Shown: positions 1 to 9,517, counted from the stretch's first letter. The stretch: DNA of 64,000 bases from CAZHVS01 sp964536015 (GCA_964536015.1 CAZHVS010000001.1:1-64000), one strand, 5' to 3'. The notes: generated by a model not told the origin, from the letters alone. Program-made: numbers and translations.

Positions 1-1
1 A

Positions 2-1840
2 ATTATTTTTAATACCCAAACTTAAAACATTGAAAGCAATTCACAACATAATTCCCCAGCAGTATTATTGATAGGTATTATTTTTAATACCCAAACTTAA
101 AACATTGAAAGCAATTCACAACGGGTTGGTATTGGGATTGGGGTGGTGGCTTATTATTTTTAATACCCAAACTTAAAACATTGAAAGCAATTCACAACAA
201 CGAAATGAAAACAAAAGATGAACAACAAATTATTTTTAATACCCAAACTTAAAACATTGAAAGCAATTCACAACGAAAGTAAAACAAGTGTAGAAGCAAT
301 TAGATTATTTTTAATACCCAAACTTAAAACATTGAAAGCAATTCACAACTTGTTTACACGAACATAAATGAAATCATTCATTATTTTTAATACCCAAACT
401 TAAAACATTGAAAGCAATTCACAACTAAATATACCGGCAGCATATATTTTGTTCGATTATTTTTAATACCCAAACTTAAAACATTGAAAGCAATTCACAA
501 CCGGGATTGTTTTCTGTAATATTTTGATTTAATTATTTTTAATACCCAAACTTAAAACATTGAAAGCAATTCACAACTATTTAGATAGTCAATCATTAAA
601 AAAAAAATTATTTTTAATACCCAAACTTAAAACATTGAAAGCAATTCACAACCACCACTTATTTGTATTGGCTGAGCATTGGATTATTTTTAATACCCAA
701 ACTTAAAACATTGAAAGCAATTCACAACGTAAAAATTTTATTGACCGTTTGATATTATATTATTTTTAATACCCAAACTTAAAACATTGAAAGCAATTCA
801 CAACCTCTATTTGTTCATTTTGTTTCTTGATATAATTATTTTTAATACCCAAACTTAAAACATTGAAAGCAATTCACAACCTTCAGCGTGCCTTTTACTC
901 TTTGCATTGAATTATTTTTAATACCCAAACTTAAAACATTGAAAGCAATTCACAACGGAAAATACTTTAAATGATTTACAAAAAAATTATTTTTAATACC
1001 CAAACTTAAAACATTGAAAGCAATTCACAACTTTACGAAACAAATCTTGGTGTAGCTTATTATTATTTTTAATACCCAAACTTAAAACATTGAAAGCAAT
1101 TCACAACTTTCATCATTAATATCAACATCTTTTGTAATTATTTTTAATACCCAAACTTAAAACATTGAAAGCAATTCACAACCGAAATGCATTTAATAAC
1201 AAATCATAGACAATTATTTTTAATACCCAAACTTAAAACATTGAAAGCAATTCACAACCTGAATCTATACTCTGTAATTTTTCCTTAATTATTTTTAATA
1301 CCCAAACTTAAAACATTGAAAGCAATTCACAACTGCACCATTAGTCATTCCTTATTCCTTTTCATTATTTTTAATACCCAAACTTAAAACATTGAAAGCA
1401 ATTCACAACATAAAGTTATAAATTGTTTGATTTTTTCTAATTATTTTTAATACCCAAACTTAAAACATTGAAAGCAATTCACAACCATAACAGCGGGAAA
1501 ATAAGTTTTTTAGACATTATTTTTAATACCCAAACTTAAAACATTGAAAGCAATTCACAACGATGCTGAGACTCAGAAACAAGTTAGATTAATTATTTTT
1601 AATACCCAAACTTAAAACATTGAAAGCAATTCACAACCATTATGATGATATCAAGCAGGCTATTTTATTATTTTTAATACCCAAACTTAAAACATTGAAA
1701 GCAATTCACAACTTACAGACTTTGTAAATCATTTTTATGCTATTATTTTTAATACCCAAACTTAAAACATTGAAAGCAATTCACAACCAAGCTCTGCGAT
1801 AAGCTCTTCAAATGCATATTATTTTTAATACCCAAACTTA
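2..1840 (-). CRISPR. CRISPR array, 24 full 46-bp repeats plus one truncated repeat, 29-30 bp spacers
   Basis: On the + strand each repeat begins ATTATTTTTAATACCC and ends GCAATTCACAAC. All 24 full copies look identical (starts at 2, 77, 153, 229, 304, 380 and so on to 1742), with a period of 75-76 bp and 24 different spacers in view. A 25th copy at 1818-1840 keeps only the first 23 bases. The array probably continues left of the window. The reverse complement begins GTTGTGAATTGCTTTC, which resembles Bacteroidota type II-C (Cas9) repeats of 46-47 bp such as the Bacteroides fragilis one as I remember it, so crRNA transcription on the minus strand and a Cas9 partner are inferred. No cas gene is visible in the window, so the subtype is unproven. 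Confidence 0.97.
1818..1840. repeat. Truncated terminal CRISPR repeat
   Basis: The last repeat matches the first 23 bases of the + strand repeat exactly and then stops abruptly at ACTTA, where unrelated, GC-richer sequence starts (TCCGCCTTAGTCGG). If the crRNA is read from the minus strand, this remnant is the 3' half of the first repeat and lies upstream of the first spacer. Confidence 0.9.
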
Positions 1841-1936
1841 TCCGCCTTAGTCGGAGAAGGCAAATTCAATCTTTCCAATTTACGCCGCTATAGTAAAGTC
1901 CGATGTTAGCAATTGAGTAAATCTACTTTTGTAAAT
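1841..1936. other. Intergenic segment between CRISPR array and T9SS gene, no gene seen
   Basis: This stretch is richer in GC than its surroundings. It has one short open frame on the + strand that ends at TAG around 1909 and reads like the tail of a protein (…LVGEGKFNLSNLRRY…), but I do not recognise it and it has no start. It may be what is left after a deletion or insertion that cut the last repeat. Confidence 0.4.
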
Positions 1937-1976
1937 TAAAAAAGGCTGCTCAAAATTTGTTTTATTGAGACAGCCT
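1937..1976 (-). terminator. Intrinsic terminator of the T9SS gene
   Basis: On the minus strand AGGCTG-T-CTCAA pairs with TTGAG-CAGCCT across an A/T-rich loop and is followed by a run of T. It lies 23 bases beyond the stop codon of the 1999-3600 gene. Confidence 0.8.
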
Positions 1977-1998
1977 ATTTGAGGTTAATGAATATTTT

Positions 1999-3600
1999 TT
2001 ACTTTAATAAAGACATCTTCTTTGTAGAAGAGAATTTTTGTCCGTCTTTTGTATATGCATTAAGAGTTACAAAATAAATCCCTGAACTTAATTCACTTCC
2101 TTTGAACTCAATTTCATGATTTCCTGCTTTAACTTCTTTATTTATTAAAGTAGTAACTTCTTCACCAAGAGAATTTAATACTCTTAATTCTACCTGTGAA
2201 TCTGTTGCTAATCCAAATTTAATTTTGGTAACAGGATTGAAAGGATTCGGGAAGTTTTGTTCTAAAACGAATTCAGCAGGAGATAAATTAACTTCAATTT
2301 CCTGACTGTAATTATATCTGCCGTCAAAATCAATTTGTTTTAATCTGTAATATAATTTACCGACTTCATTGCTGTTATAATCATCAATGTAATTATAACT
2401 TGTTCCCTGAGTAGTTGTGCCAGCTCCTTGTTTGAAGCAAATTGATTGCCAGTTTCCGTTATCATTTGAAGTTACAACTTTTCTTTGAACTTCAAATCCT
2501 CTGTTATTAATTTCGGAAGCGCAAGTCCAGTTTATATGCACTTTTCCACCGATAACATTTGCATTAAGAGAAGTCAGTTCAACAGGTAAAGCTGATGCTT
2601 GCATTCTAAGAATTGTTCCGCTGTTACCAACTGCCCAAACATATGTTGTACTGGCTGAAATGTTGCGTAAAATATTGGTTGTTCCAGCAGTTAATTGAAT
2701 CCAGGTTGCACCATTTGTTATAGAATAAAAAGTAACACCACTAGTGCCAACTGTAATATATGCACCTTGTGAAGGTACCCATTGAACAAATCTAAGAACA
2801 CTTCCAGTCAATGTTGTAAATGTCCATGTACTTCCGCCATCAGTAGTTCTTCCAACATCCCCATTTAATGAAACAACTACACCATTGTTTGCATCTTTGA
2901 AACAAATATAATTAGAAGTCGTACCTGATGGGAGAGGAATATTGCTTGCAGTCCAGTTTAATCCTTTGTTTGTTGATTTGAATATTCTTGGAGCATTTGT
3001 TGTTGTTACATTATAGTATCCGGAGAACCATACAGTGTTGCCATATTTTGACATTGAACAAGCTGCACCAATTTCCTGGTTAACACTATCTGCTGGTGCA
3101 ATGTTATTTCTTGGAACTCTTGTCCATGTTGTTCCACCATTTGTGGTGGTTAAAATTTCCCAATATGTAGAAGGAAATGGGTCAGGATCACCCCAATAAA
3201 CACCATTGTTTGCATCAAAAAATACAATTCCATCACCAAAACCAGCAGGATTATTATATTGCTGCGTCCATGTAGCACCGCCATTAGTAGTTTTCCAGAT
3301 GCTTACATCCGCTGAACCACCAACTGTTCCGGTTACCCATGCAGTAGTAGTATCAAATGCTTCAACAGCGTAGTTTGTGACAGTAGAAAGCGTTGGGGTA
3401 CATTGAATCCATGTTGTGCCGCCATTTGTTGTTTTCATAACAACACCTGAACCACCGCACGCCCAAACAACGTTATCGTTTACAGCTTTTATGCCTCTTA
3501 AAGTTACAGTTGTTCCACTTGTTTGAGTAACCCACTGAGCATTTAAAGGAATAGAAACAAGCAGTAAAATAGAAAGGATTTTGAGTAATTGTTTTTTCAT
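1999..3600 (-). CDS. T9SS-sorted protein with Ycf48/BNR-like propeller repeats
   Basis: This 533-residue protein is predicted to be secreted and fixed to, or released from, the cell surface by the type IX system. It starts with a signal peptide of about 22 residues (charged MKK, hydrophobic core, ending LNAQ). Five copies of a TTNGGTTW-like motif (near residues 57, 104, 150, 208 and 249) mark a Ycf48/BNR beta-propeller. A C-terminal domain of about 90 residues opens with FVLEQNFPNPFNPVTKIKFG and is the Por sorting domain seen in Ignavibacteria and other Bacteroidota relatives. An AAGGTG ribosome site precedes the ATG. It appears to be a single-gene unit with its own terminator. The ligand or enzymatic role, if any, cannot be told from the sequence. 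Confidence 0.9.
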   Translation of the reverse strand: MKKQLLKILSILLLVSIPLNAQWVTQTSGTTVTLRGIKAVNDNVVWACGGSGVVMKTTNGGTTWIQCTPTLSTVTNYAVEAFDTTTAWVTGTVGGSADVSIWKTTNGGATWTQQYNNPAGFGDGIVFFDANNGVYWGDPDPFPSTYWEILTTTNGGTTWTRVPRNNIAPADSVNQEIGAACSMSKYGNTVWFSGYYNVTTTNAPRIFKSTNKGLNWTASNIPLPSGTTSNYICFKDANNGVVVSLNGDVGRTTDGGSTWTFTTLTGSVLRFVQWVPSQGAYITVGTSGVTFYSITNGATWIQLTAGTTNILRNISASTTYVWAVGNSGTILRMQASALPVELTSLNANVIGGKVHINWTCASEINNRGFEVQRKVVTSNDNGNWQSICFKQGAGTTTQGTSYNYIDDYNSNEVGKLYYRLKQIDFDGRYNYSQEIEVNLSPAEFVLEQNFPNPFNPVTKIKFGLATDSQVELRVLNSLGEEVTTLINKEVKAGNHEIEFKGSELSSGIYFVTLNAYTKDGQKFSSTKKMSLLK

Positions 3601-3721
3601 ATTACACCTTTTATTTGATGAATGATAAATAATTTAGTATTGAAAATAAGTCTCTGCGACTGGCGAAAAATAAATTATTAACAATGCAAATCCAATAGCT
3701 AGATAAAAATTTTTATGGAGA

Positions 3722-4852
3722 TTAATCAAGTTTTTTCTTGAATCTGTTTGCGCTCAGGAACAATATACTTGCCCCAAGAAATAAAAGAATTAAAGCATCA
3801 AACCAGTGTTCTGCAAATCCATTTCCTTTAAGTACCACACCCCTGATAATTGTAATGAAATATTTCAATGGTATTAATTGGCTGACATATTGAATGGATA
3901 AAGGCATATTTTCAATTGCAAAGGCAAAACCTGAAAGATATACAAAAGGCATTAATACTCCGAACACTGCTATCATCATAGCTTGTTGCTGCGTTTTTGA
4001 AATTGTTGAAACAAATAAACCCAATCCCAAAGTAGAAAGAATATAAAGTAATGAGGAAAATAACAGGAATACGAGGCTACCCCTTACTTGTATCTGAAAA
4101 ATTAGATACATTGCTGTTAAAACAATTACAATTGAGATAAAGCTAGTAATAACAAAAGGTATTAGCTTTCCGATAATTAATTGATAAGGTTTAATTGGTG
4201 TAACAATCAGTTGCTCAAGTGTACCAATTTCTTTTTCCTTTACAATTGCAAGTGAAGTTAAAAGGAGAGTTAAAACACTTAATAATAAACCAATAATTCC
4301 TGGTACCATAAAGTTTCTGGTTTTAAGTTCAGGGTTGTACCATACTCTTATTTCAGGTGAAACAGTTCCCGTAATATTAATTTTCCTTCCACTCAAATCG
4401 CGGAAGTCACTTAAAATTTGTCGTGAAAATCTTGAAGTAATATTCATTACATAACCTGCAGAAATGGAAGCTGTGTTTCCATCTGAGCCGTTAAAAATTG
4501 CTTGTATGTTTAAAGTTTCTTTACGCATTATTTTTTTTTCAAAATCTTTTGGAATAATAATTGCAACAATAATTTGACCATGTTCAATAGAAGATTGTAT
4601 TTCCTTGTAGTTATTTGCATAGTGCCTTATTTTGAAAAATCCTGAACCTTCAAATTCATTTATAAATTCTCGACTGGTAACAGTTTTATCTTGATCAAAA
4701 AATATGGTATTAACATTATTTACATCAAGAGTAGCAGCGTAACCTAAAAAGATAAGCTGTAGTACTGGTGCAATAAGATTAATTCCAAACATTTTCGGAT
4801 CACGTTTAAATTGAAGAAATTCCTTTTTTATTATGTGCAGAATAGTTCGCAT
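3722..4852 (-). CDS. ABC-2 type efflux permease (YbhR-like)
   Basis: A 376-residue inner-membrane permease, last gene of the efflux operon. It has one N-terminal membrane helix (about residues 22-42), a large extracytoplasmic loop of about 130 residues, and five C-terminal helices with the conserved KEKEIGTLEQLIVTPI stretch after the second helix, which is typical of ABC-2 (YhhJ/YbhR/YbhS) permeases. It lies 5 bp after its paralogue at 4858-5997, and the two probably form a heterodimeric channel with the two ATPases upstream. The substrate is not evident; related systems export cationic drugs, Na+/Li+ or cephalosporins. Confidence 0.88.
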   Translation of the reverse strand: MRTILHIIKKEFLQFKRDPKMFGINLIAPVLQLIFLGYAATLDVNNVNTIFFDQDKTVTSREFINEFEGSGFFKIRHYANNYKEIQSSIEHGQIIVAIIIPKDFEKKIMRKETLNIQAIFNGSDGNTASISAGYVMNITSRFSRQILSDFRDLSGRKINITGTVSPEIRVWYNPELKTRNFMVPGIIGLLLSVLTLLLTSLAIVKEKEIGTLEQLIVTPIKPYQLIIGKLIPFVITSFISIVIVLTAMYLIFQIQVRGSLVFLLFSSLLYILSTLGLGLFVSTISKTQQQAMMIAVFGVLMPFVYLSGFAFAIENMPLSIQYVSQLIPLKYFITIIRGVVLKGNGFAEHWFDALILLFLGASILFLSANRFKKKLD

Positions 4853-4857
4853 TGCGG

Positions 4858-5997
4858 TTAGACTTTTTTTGCTTTCTTATTAAACAGGATGACTGCGAGA
4901 GCAAGCAATAGTACAGAAAATAAGATTAGGTATATCAATTGGTCCCAAAACGCAGGAATACCAACTCCTCTTAGAATTATTGCCCTAAGGATGTTCACAA
5001 AAAATTTTGCAGGAGTAATATTTGTTATAATCTGGATAATAAATGGCATACTATCAATCGGAAAAATAAATCCTGAAAGAATCATTGAGGGTAACAAAGT
5101 AATCATAGTCGAAATGGAGAAGGCAATTTGCTGAGAATCAGAAATCACTGAGACCAGTATTCCAATGCTAGTTGAAGCAACAAGAAAGATAAGTGTGCAG
5201 AGAAATAATAGTAAAAAACTACCTTTAACAACAACACCAAATAGTACATAACCAACAATTAAAATTATTGCCGAGTTAATAAATGCAAGCAAAACAAATG
5301 GTAAAGTTTTTCCGATCAGTAAATCAGCAGTATTAATAGAAGAAACGTTGATTTGTTCAATAGTGCCTTTTTCCTTTTCACGTACAAGCGAAAGAGAAAC
5401 ACTTACAGCAGCTGTAATGATTAATATCATTGCTATTAAACCCGGTAATAAAAATCTTGTTGTCTTCAAATCACGATTAAACCAGAAGACTTGTTCAAGT
5501 TCAATAGGGATATAAGGTTTCATACCTATCTTCACTTCATTTATCTCACTTGAAATTTTATTTCCAAAGGAAATTGTAAGCACATTAAAATACATTTGTA
5601 TAATACTTGCTGTATTTCCATCAACACCATCGATTAGAAACTGAATCTTAGTATCTTTTCGCGAGAAATATTTTTCTGAAAAATCTTCGGGAATAATTAT
5701 CACTGCCTGGATAATTTTTTTATCAAGTAGTTCCTTAATTCTTTTATCATTGTAGATAAATTCCGTAAGATCAAAATAAGATGAACTAGAAATTGAATTA
5801 ATAAATTTTCTACTGAAATCTGTTCTGTCTTTATCGAAAACTGCAATTTTAATATGCTGTACATCAAAGTTTACTGCATAACCAAATATTCCTAATAAGA
5901 AAGCCGGAAAGAAAAGTAAAACAAAAAGCATCCGATAATCCCGGAGCAGATGTTTAAATTCTTTTTTTGCTACAGCTTTTGTTAATTGAGAATTCAT
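4858..5997 (-). CDS. ABC-2 type efflux permease (YbhS-like)
   Basis: A 379-residue permease and paralogue of the next gene in the operon. It shows the same plan: N-terminal helix near residues 21-43, a long extracytoplasmic domain, then five helices, with VREKEKGTIEQINVSS at the cytoplasmic turn. Its ATG overlaps the stop codon of the ATPase gene by 4 bp, which indicates translational coupling. With its partner it forms the membrane part of a YbhGFSR-like exporter. Confidence 0.88.
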   Translation of the reverse strand: MNSQLTKAVAKKEFKHLLRDYRMLFVLLFFPAFLLGIFGYAVNFDVQHIKIAVFDKDRTDFSRKFINSISSSSYFDLTEFIYNDKRIKELLDKKIIQAVIIIPEDFSEKYFSRKDTKIQFLIDGVDGNTASIIQMYFNVLTISFGNKISSEINEVKIGMKPYIPIELEQVFWFNRDLKTTRFLLPGLIAMILIITAAVSVSLSLVREKEKGTIEQINVSSINTADLLIGKTLPFVLLAFINSAIILIVGYVLFGVVVKGSFLLLFLCTLIFLVASTSIGILVSVISDSQQIAFSISTMITLLPSMILSGFIFPIDSMPFIIQIITNITPAKFFVNILRAIILRGVGIPAFWDQLIYLILFSVLLLALAVILFNKKAKKV

Positions 5998-6932
5998 TGT
6001 GTTTTGTCTTTATCTTTTTCTAAAAGGTGAATGAAAACATCTTCAAGAGTTGGAATGATTTTTTGAATCCCTGATACAATTATTTTTTCTTGTGATGACA
6101 AAATGTTTTTAATTTGATTTTCCCCTAAATATTTCTCATTAACGATTAGATGAATATGGTTACCAAAGATTGATGTTTCATCAACAAAATCACATTTTTC
6201 AAGTATATCCATTGCTTCGATCACCGGAGAACATTCAACTTCCAAAATAGTCTGTTTAAGGTAATTTCTTTTCAAGGTTTCAGCATTGCCTTCGGCTATA
6301 AGTTTTCCTGCATTTATTAAAACTATGTTACCGCAGTACTCAGCTTCTTCAAGGTAGTGTGTTGTAACAAGAATTGTAATGCCTTGATTTGAAAGTTCAT
6401 TTATTAAATTCCAGAACATTCGTCTGGATATAGGATCAACTCCACTTGTGGGTTCATCTAAAAAAATAATTTTTGGCTGATGAATTACTGCTGTTCCCAA
6501 TGCTAATCTTTGTTTTATTCCTCCAGGTAATGAACCTGTAAGTATATTTTCTTTTCCTTCAAGATTTGCAGTCTTTAGTACCCATCTCTTTCTTTCTTTT
6601 AAAAGATTTGATGATAGTCCATAAATGCCTCCAAAAAAATTTATGTTTTCCTCAACAGTAAGATCATTATATAAAGAAAAACGTTGTGACATGTAACCTA
6701 TTTGTAGTTTAACCTTGTCCGAATTTTTAACTACACTATAGCCGCCAATAATCGCGTCTCCATTGGTTGGTTCTAAAATTCCACATAGCATTCTTATTGT
6801 AGTTGATTTACCAGCACCATTCGCACCTAAAAAACCAAATATTTCACCTTCCTTAACATTAAAAGAAATATTATCAACACTGGTAAAGTTGCCAAATTTT
6901 TTAGTGAGATTTTTTACTTCAATGGAATACAT
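5994..6932 (-). CDS. ABC transporter ATPase, second of pair (YbhF C-half-like)
   Basis: This cytoplasmic ATPase powers the exporter. I see Walker A GANGAGKST (about residues 36-44), Walker B IIFLDEP, D-loop SGVDP and a normal H-loop TTHYLEEAE. The signature is altered from LSGG to LPGG. The open frame extends to a TTG at 6938, but the ATG at 6932 is the more likely start and gives about 312 residues. In E. coli the two ATPase domains are fused in one YbhF protein; here they are separate genes 11 bp apart. The changed signature complements the changed H-loop in its partner, so one of the two composite ATP sites is probably degenerate. Confidence 0.88.
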   Translation of the reverse strand: MYSIEVKNLTKKFGNFTSVDNISFNVKEGEIFGFLGANGAGKSTTIRMLCGILEPTNGDAIIGGYSVVKNSDKVKLQIGYMSQRFSLYNDLTVEENINFFGGIYGLSSNLLKERKRWVLKTANLEGKENILTGSLPGGIKQRLALGTAVIHQPKIIFLDEPTSGVDPISRRMFWNLINELSNQGITILVTTHYLEEAEYCGNIVLINAGKLIAEGNAETLKRNYLKQTILEVECSPVIEAMDILEKCDFVDETSIFGNHIHLIVNEKYLGENQIKNILSSQEKIIVSGIQKIIPTLEDVFIHLLEKDKDKTQ

Positions 6933-6943
6933 TATCAATAAGC

Positions 6944-7849
6944 TTAATTTATTAGATGTATGAAAACATTTTCTAATGATGGAATCAGAAACCTGATACT
7001 CTTTACCTGAACTTCATTTTCATCAAGGATTTTTTGAATTCTGAAATATTCCTCTTCTCCTGAATCGACAATAATATTTATTCTGTCTCCAAATAGTTGA
7101 ACATCATAATTAAATTTATCTTTAATTAAACTTCCGGCTTTTTTTATTGATGTACAAATTATTTCAATTACAACTTTATGAATTGAATCTTTTATATTCT
7201 TAGGAGTGTCAAGAGCGATAATTTTTCCGTTGTGCATCAATGCTATTCTATTGCATCTTTCCGCTTCATCCATATAAGGAGTGGACATAAAAATAGTAAT
7301 TCCTTCCTTTAATAATTGAGATAGAATTTTCCAGAAATCCCTTCTTGAAACAGGATCAACACCTGTTGTTGGTTCATCTAAAAATAAAATCTGCGGTTTA
7401 TGAATTAAGCTGCAAGCAAGAGCAAGCTTTTGTTTCATTCCACCACTTAACTTATCAGCTATTCTCTTTCTGAAAGGAGTTAATCTTGTAAATTCAAGAA
7501 GTTCATCTCTTCTTTTGTGAAAATTTTTCACCTGGTGAATTTCGCCAAAGAATTCAATATTTTCATCTATAGTCAAATCACTATAAAGAGAAAATTTTTG
7601 AGATAGGTAACCGATTTTATTATGGATTTCCTTTTTATTTTTCAGATAATTAAAATCCATTAATGATATTTCGCCATTGTCAGGAATGATCAATCCACAC
7701 AGAGAACGCATTGTAGTTGTTTTCCCTGCACCATCCGGTCCGACAATTCCAAACATTTCACCAGCATAAACATTGAATGAAACACCATCAACAGCGGTTA
7801 TGTCTCCAAATTTTTTTACAAGATTATTTACACTTATGATTGATTTCAT
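6944..7849 (-). CDS. ABC transporter ATPase, first of pair (YbhF N-half-like)
   Basis: A 301-residue ATPase with Walker A GPDGAGKTT, an intact signature LSGGMKQ, Walker B ILFLDEP and TTGVDP. The H-loop, normally TTHYMDEAE, reads STPYMDEAE, so the switch histidine is replaced by proline. It starts 5 bp after the HlyD gene stop. It is expected to pair with the next ATPase as a heterodimer on the two permeases. The loss of the switch histidine suggests it binds ATP at a site with little hydrolysis. Confidence 0.88.
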   Translation of the reverse strand: MKSIISVNNLVKKFGDITAVDGVSFNVYAGEMFGIVGPDGAGKTTTMRSLCGLIIPDNGEISLMDFNYLKNKKEIHNKIGYLSQKFSLYSDLTIDENIEFFGEIHQVKNFHKRRDELLEFTRLTPFRKRIADKLSGGMKQKLALACSLIHKPQILFLDEPTTGVDPVSRRDFWKILSQLLKEGITIFMSTPYMDEAERCNRIALMHNGKIIALDTPKNIKDSIHKVVIEIICTSIKKAGSLIKDKFNYDVQLFGDRINIIVDSGEEEYFRIQKILDENEVQVKSIRFLIPSLENVFIHLIN

Positions 7850-7854
7850 AAAGG

Positions 7855-8817
7855 TTATAATTTTATAATTGCATCTGCAGGCATCCCCGGTTTTAATTCA
7901 TAGTCAGGATTTTTTATTTTTATTTTTACGGCAAATACCAATTTTGTCCTTTCATCTTTTGTTTGGATATTTTTTGGTGTGAATTCAGCTTCCGGTGAAA
8001 TATAAATTATTTCTCCTGAAAAACTTTTTTCTTTATATGCATCAACAAAAATTTCTGCTTTTTGACCAAGTTTAACTTTTCCAAGTTCTTCTTCCGATAC
8101 ATAGATTATTAATTCAACATTTGAAAGATCAGAGATTTTAAATAGGGAAGACATTTGAGTCACTGTCTCACCTTTTTCAACAAATTTTTTGGCAATAATA
8201 CCATTCGAAGGTGCAGTAACATAACTATCCCTTATATACTTTCTAATCAGTTCCTCATTTGCTTTAGCTTGAATAAATTTTCCTTCGGCTTGTTTTAATT
8301 CTTCAGGTCTAGTAAAATTTTTAACTTTATTAAGATTTTCTTTTGCGGCATAGTATTGTTCAGATGCAATCTTAAATTTGAGTAATACATCTTCATATTG
8401 TTTATTAGTTACAGAATTGGTTGCATAGAGAGTTTCAAATCTTTCTTTATCTTTCTTTGCTTGCAGGTAATTGATTTCCGATTGGTTTAATAATGCTTCA
8501 GCTTGTGCAATATCCTCATTACGAGCTCCTTTTTTTGAAAGCTGAAATTGTGCTTCGGAAATCAATGACAATGCCTCTGCCTGCTTTAGCTGCAGTAAGT
8601 AAATCTCATTATCCAAAATTATAATTGTATCACCAGCTAGTACTTTACTTCCTTCATCAAATAATATTGATTTTATTTCTCCGGCGATTTTTGAACTAAC
8701 AGTAATATTTGTTGCTTCAATTGTTCCTGATGCTTCAATTTTCTCGTTTCCATTCTTATTTGAACAACCATAAAATATCAAAAATGTTACTAAAACTATT
8801 GTGGAATTAATTTTCAT
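7855..8817 (-). CDS. HlyD/YbhG-family periplasmic adaptor lipoprotein
   Basis: A 320-residue membrane-fusion protein. The N-terminus is a lipoprotein signal with a FYGC lipobox near residue 18. A lipoyl-like half-motif around residues 40-70 (GEIKSILFDEGSKVLAGD) is followed by a long alpha-helical hairpin rich in Ala, Glu and Gln, then the second lipoyl half (APSNGIIAKKFVEKGETV) and a beta-barrel domain ending in PGMPADAIIKL. It links the inner-membrane exporter to an outer-membrane channel, which is not encoded here. Its ATG lies inside the end of the TetR gene (11-bp overlap) behind a GGAG ribosome site. Confidence 0.9.
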   Translation of the reverse strand: MKINSTIVLVTFLIFYGCSNKNGNEKIEASGTIEATNITVSSKIAGEIKSILFDEGSKVLAGDTIIILDNEIYLLQLKQAEALSLISEAQFQLSKKGARNEDIAQAEALLNQSEINYLQAKKDKERFETLYATNSVTNKQYEDVLLKFKIASEQYYAAKENLNKVKNFTRPEELKQAEGKFIQAKANEELIRKYIRDSYVTAPSNGIIAKKFVEKGETVTQMSSLFKISDLSNVELIIYVSEEELGKVKLGQKAEIFVDAYKEKSFSGEIIYISPEAEFTPKNIQTKDERTKLVFAVKIKIKNPDYELKPGMPADAIIKL

Positions 8818-9424
8818 TATTAAGCTCCAATTTTATTTTTTTATATACTGATTTTCCTTTAGCAGTAAGAATTGAATCCATAAGAATATCCATCGTGATA
8901 GACAAAGCGTCACTTACAGAAAAGTTATTACGAAGGATAAAATCGGGATTTATTACGCTTCTTATGCTTGCGACAAGTATTGTAATCAAAATCTCCCATG
9001 GTCTCTCAACCATTAAACCTTCTTCCATACCTTGCCGTAAAATTTTCTTAATAAATATCGGCATTAATTCTGAACGGAATTTGTCAATTCTTGTCCAAAC
9101 ATCTGGAAAGTCAGATTGAATATCTTTGAAAAATTTTTCATTTGGTTTGAACATTGTGTTCGAAATAAAATTTACTATATCCATAAATTTTGCGACTGAA
9201 TTCTCATCCTTTTCAATAACTGACTTGACATAGTTTTTAACATTTTCAAGCATATGATTTATAACTTCCAAAATTAGTTGCTCTTTGGATTCAAAATGCT
9301 TGTAAATAGTTTTTTTACTTATTTTCATTCCAGCGGCGAGCTCATCCATTGAAATTTTATTGAAACCATTCTTGAAAAAAATGTTCTCGCAAAACTGTTT
9401 TATTTTTTCTTTTTCATTATTCAT
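8807..9424 (-). CDS. TetR/AcrR-family repressor of the efflux operon (CecR-like)
   Basis: A 205-residue regulator and the first gene of the efflux operon. Its N-terminal helix-turn-helix (about residues 20-50, ISMDELAAGMKISKKTIYKH) is typical TetR, and the C-terminal ligand domain is divergent. The gene order regulator, HlyD adaptor, ATPase(s), two permeases matches E. coli cecR-ybhGFSR. Upstream there are several GGAAAC/GTTTCC half-sites, so the protein most likely represses its own operon and perhaps the divergent Fe-S gene. The inducing ligand is unknown. Confidence 0.88.
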   Translation of the reverse strand: MNNEKEKIKQFCENIFFKNGFNKISMDELAAGMKISKKTIYKHFESKEQLILEVINHMLENVKNYVKSVIEKDENSVAKFMDIVNFISNTMFKPNEKFFKDIQSDFPDVWTRIDKFRSELMPIFIKKILRQGMEEGLMVERPWEILITILVASIRSVINPDFILRNNFSVSDALSITMDILMDSILTAKGKSVYKKIKLELNNEN

Positions 9425-9430
9425 ATACTA

Positions 9431-9517
9431 TGGAAACTATTTTAGTATTTACAGTTTCTAAAATATTGTCGGGAAACCAAAAAGTCAAGAAATAGTTTCC
9501 ACAATTTTTTGGAAACT
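9431..9517. promoter_or_regulatory. Predicted TetR operator region
   Basis: A perfect 8-bp palindrome AGTTTCCA-N8-TGGAAACT sits at 9494-9517. A further 12-bp inverted repeat joins TGGAAACTATTT (9431-9442) to AAATAGTTTCCA (9490-9501). One more GGAAAC is at 9472 and a partial GTTTC at 9454. These lie between the TetR gene and the divergent Fe-S gene, where an autoregulatory operator is expected. Confidence 0.7.

Noticed and set aside
1..1840. Repeats as a tandem-repeat surface protein gene
   Set aside because: The units are 75-76 bp with unique 29-30 bp spacers and stops in all frames, so this is a CRISPR array.
1908..1914. AGCAATT next to the array as part of a tracrRNA anti-repeat
   Set aside because: Only seven bases match the repeat, the flanks diverge, and no tracrRNA-like hairpin chain follows. 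I could not support a tracrRNA here.
3722..9424. The efflux operon as a new system
   Set aside because: Gene order and domains match the known CecR-YbhGFSR type; only the ATPase motif changes are notable.
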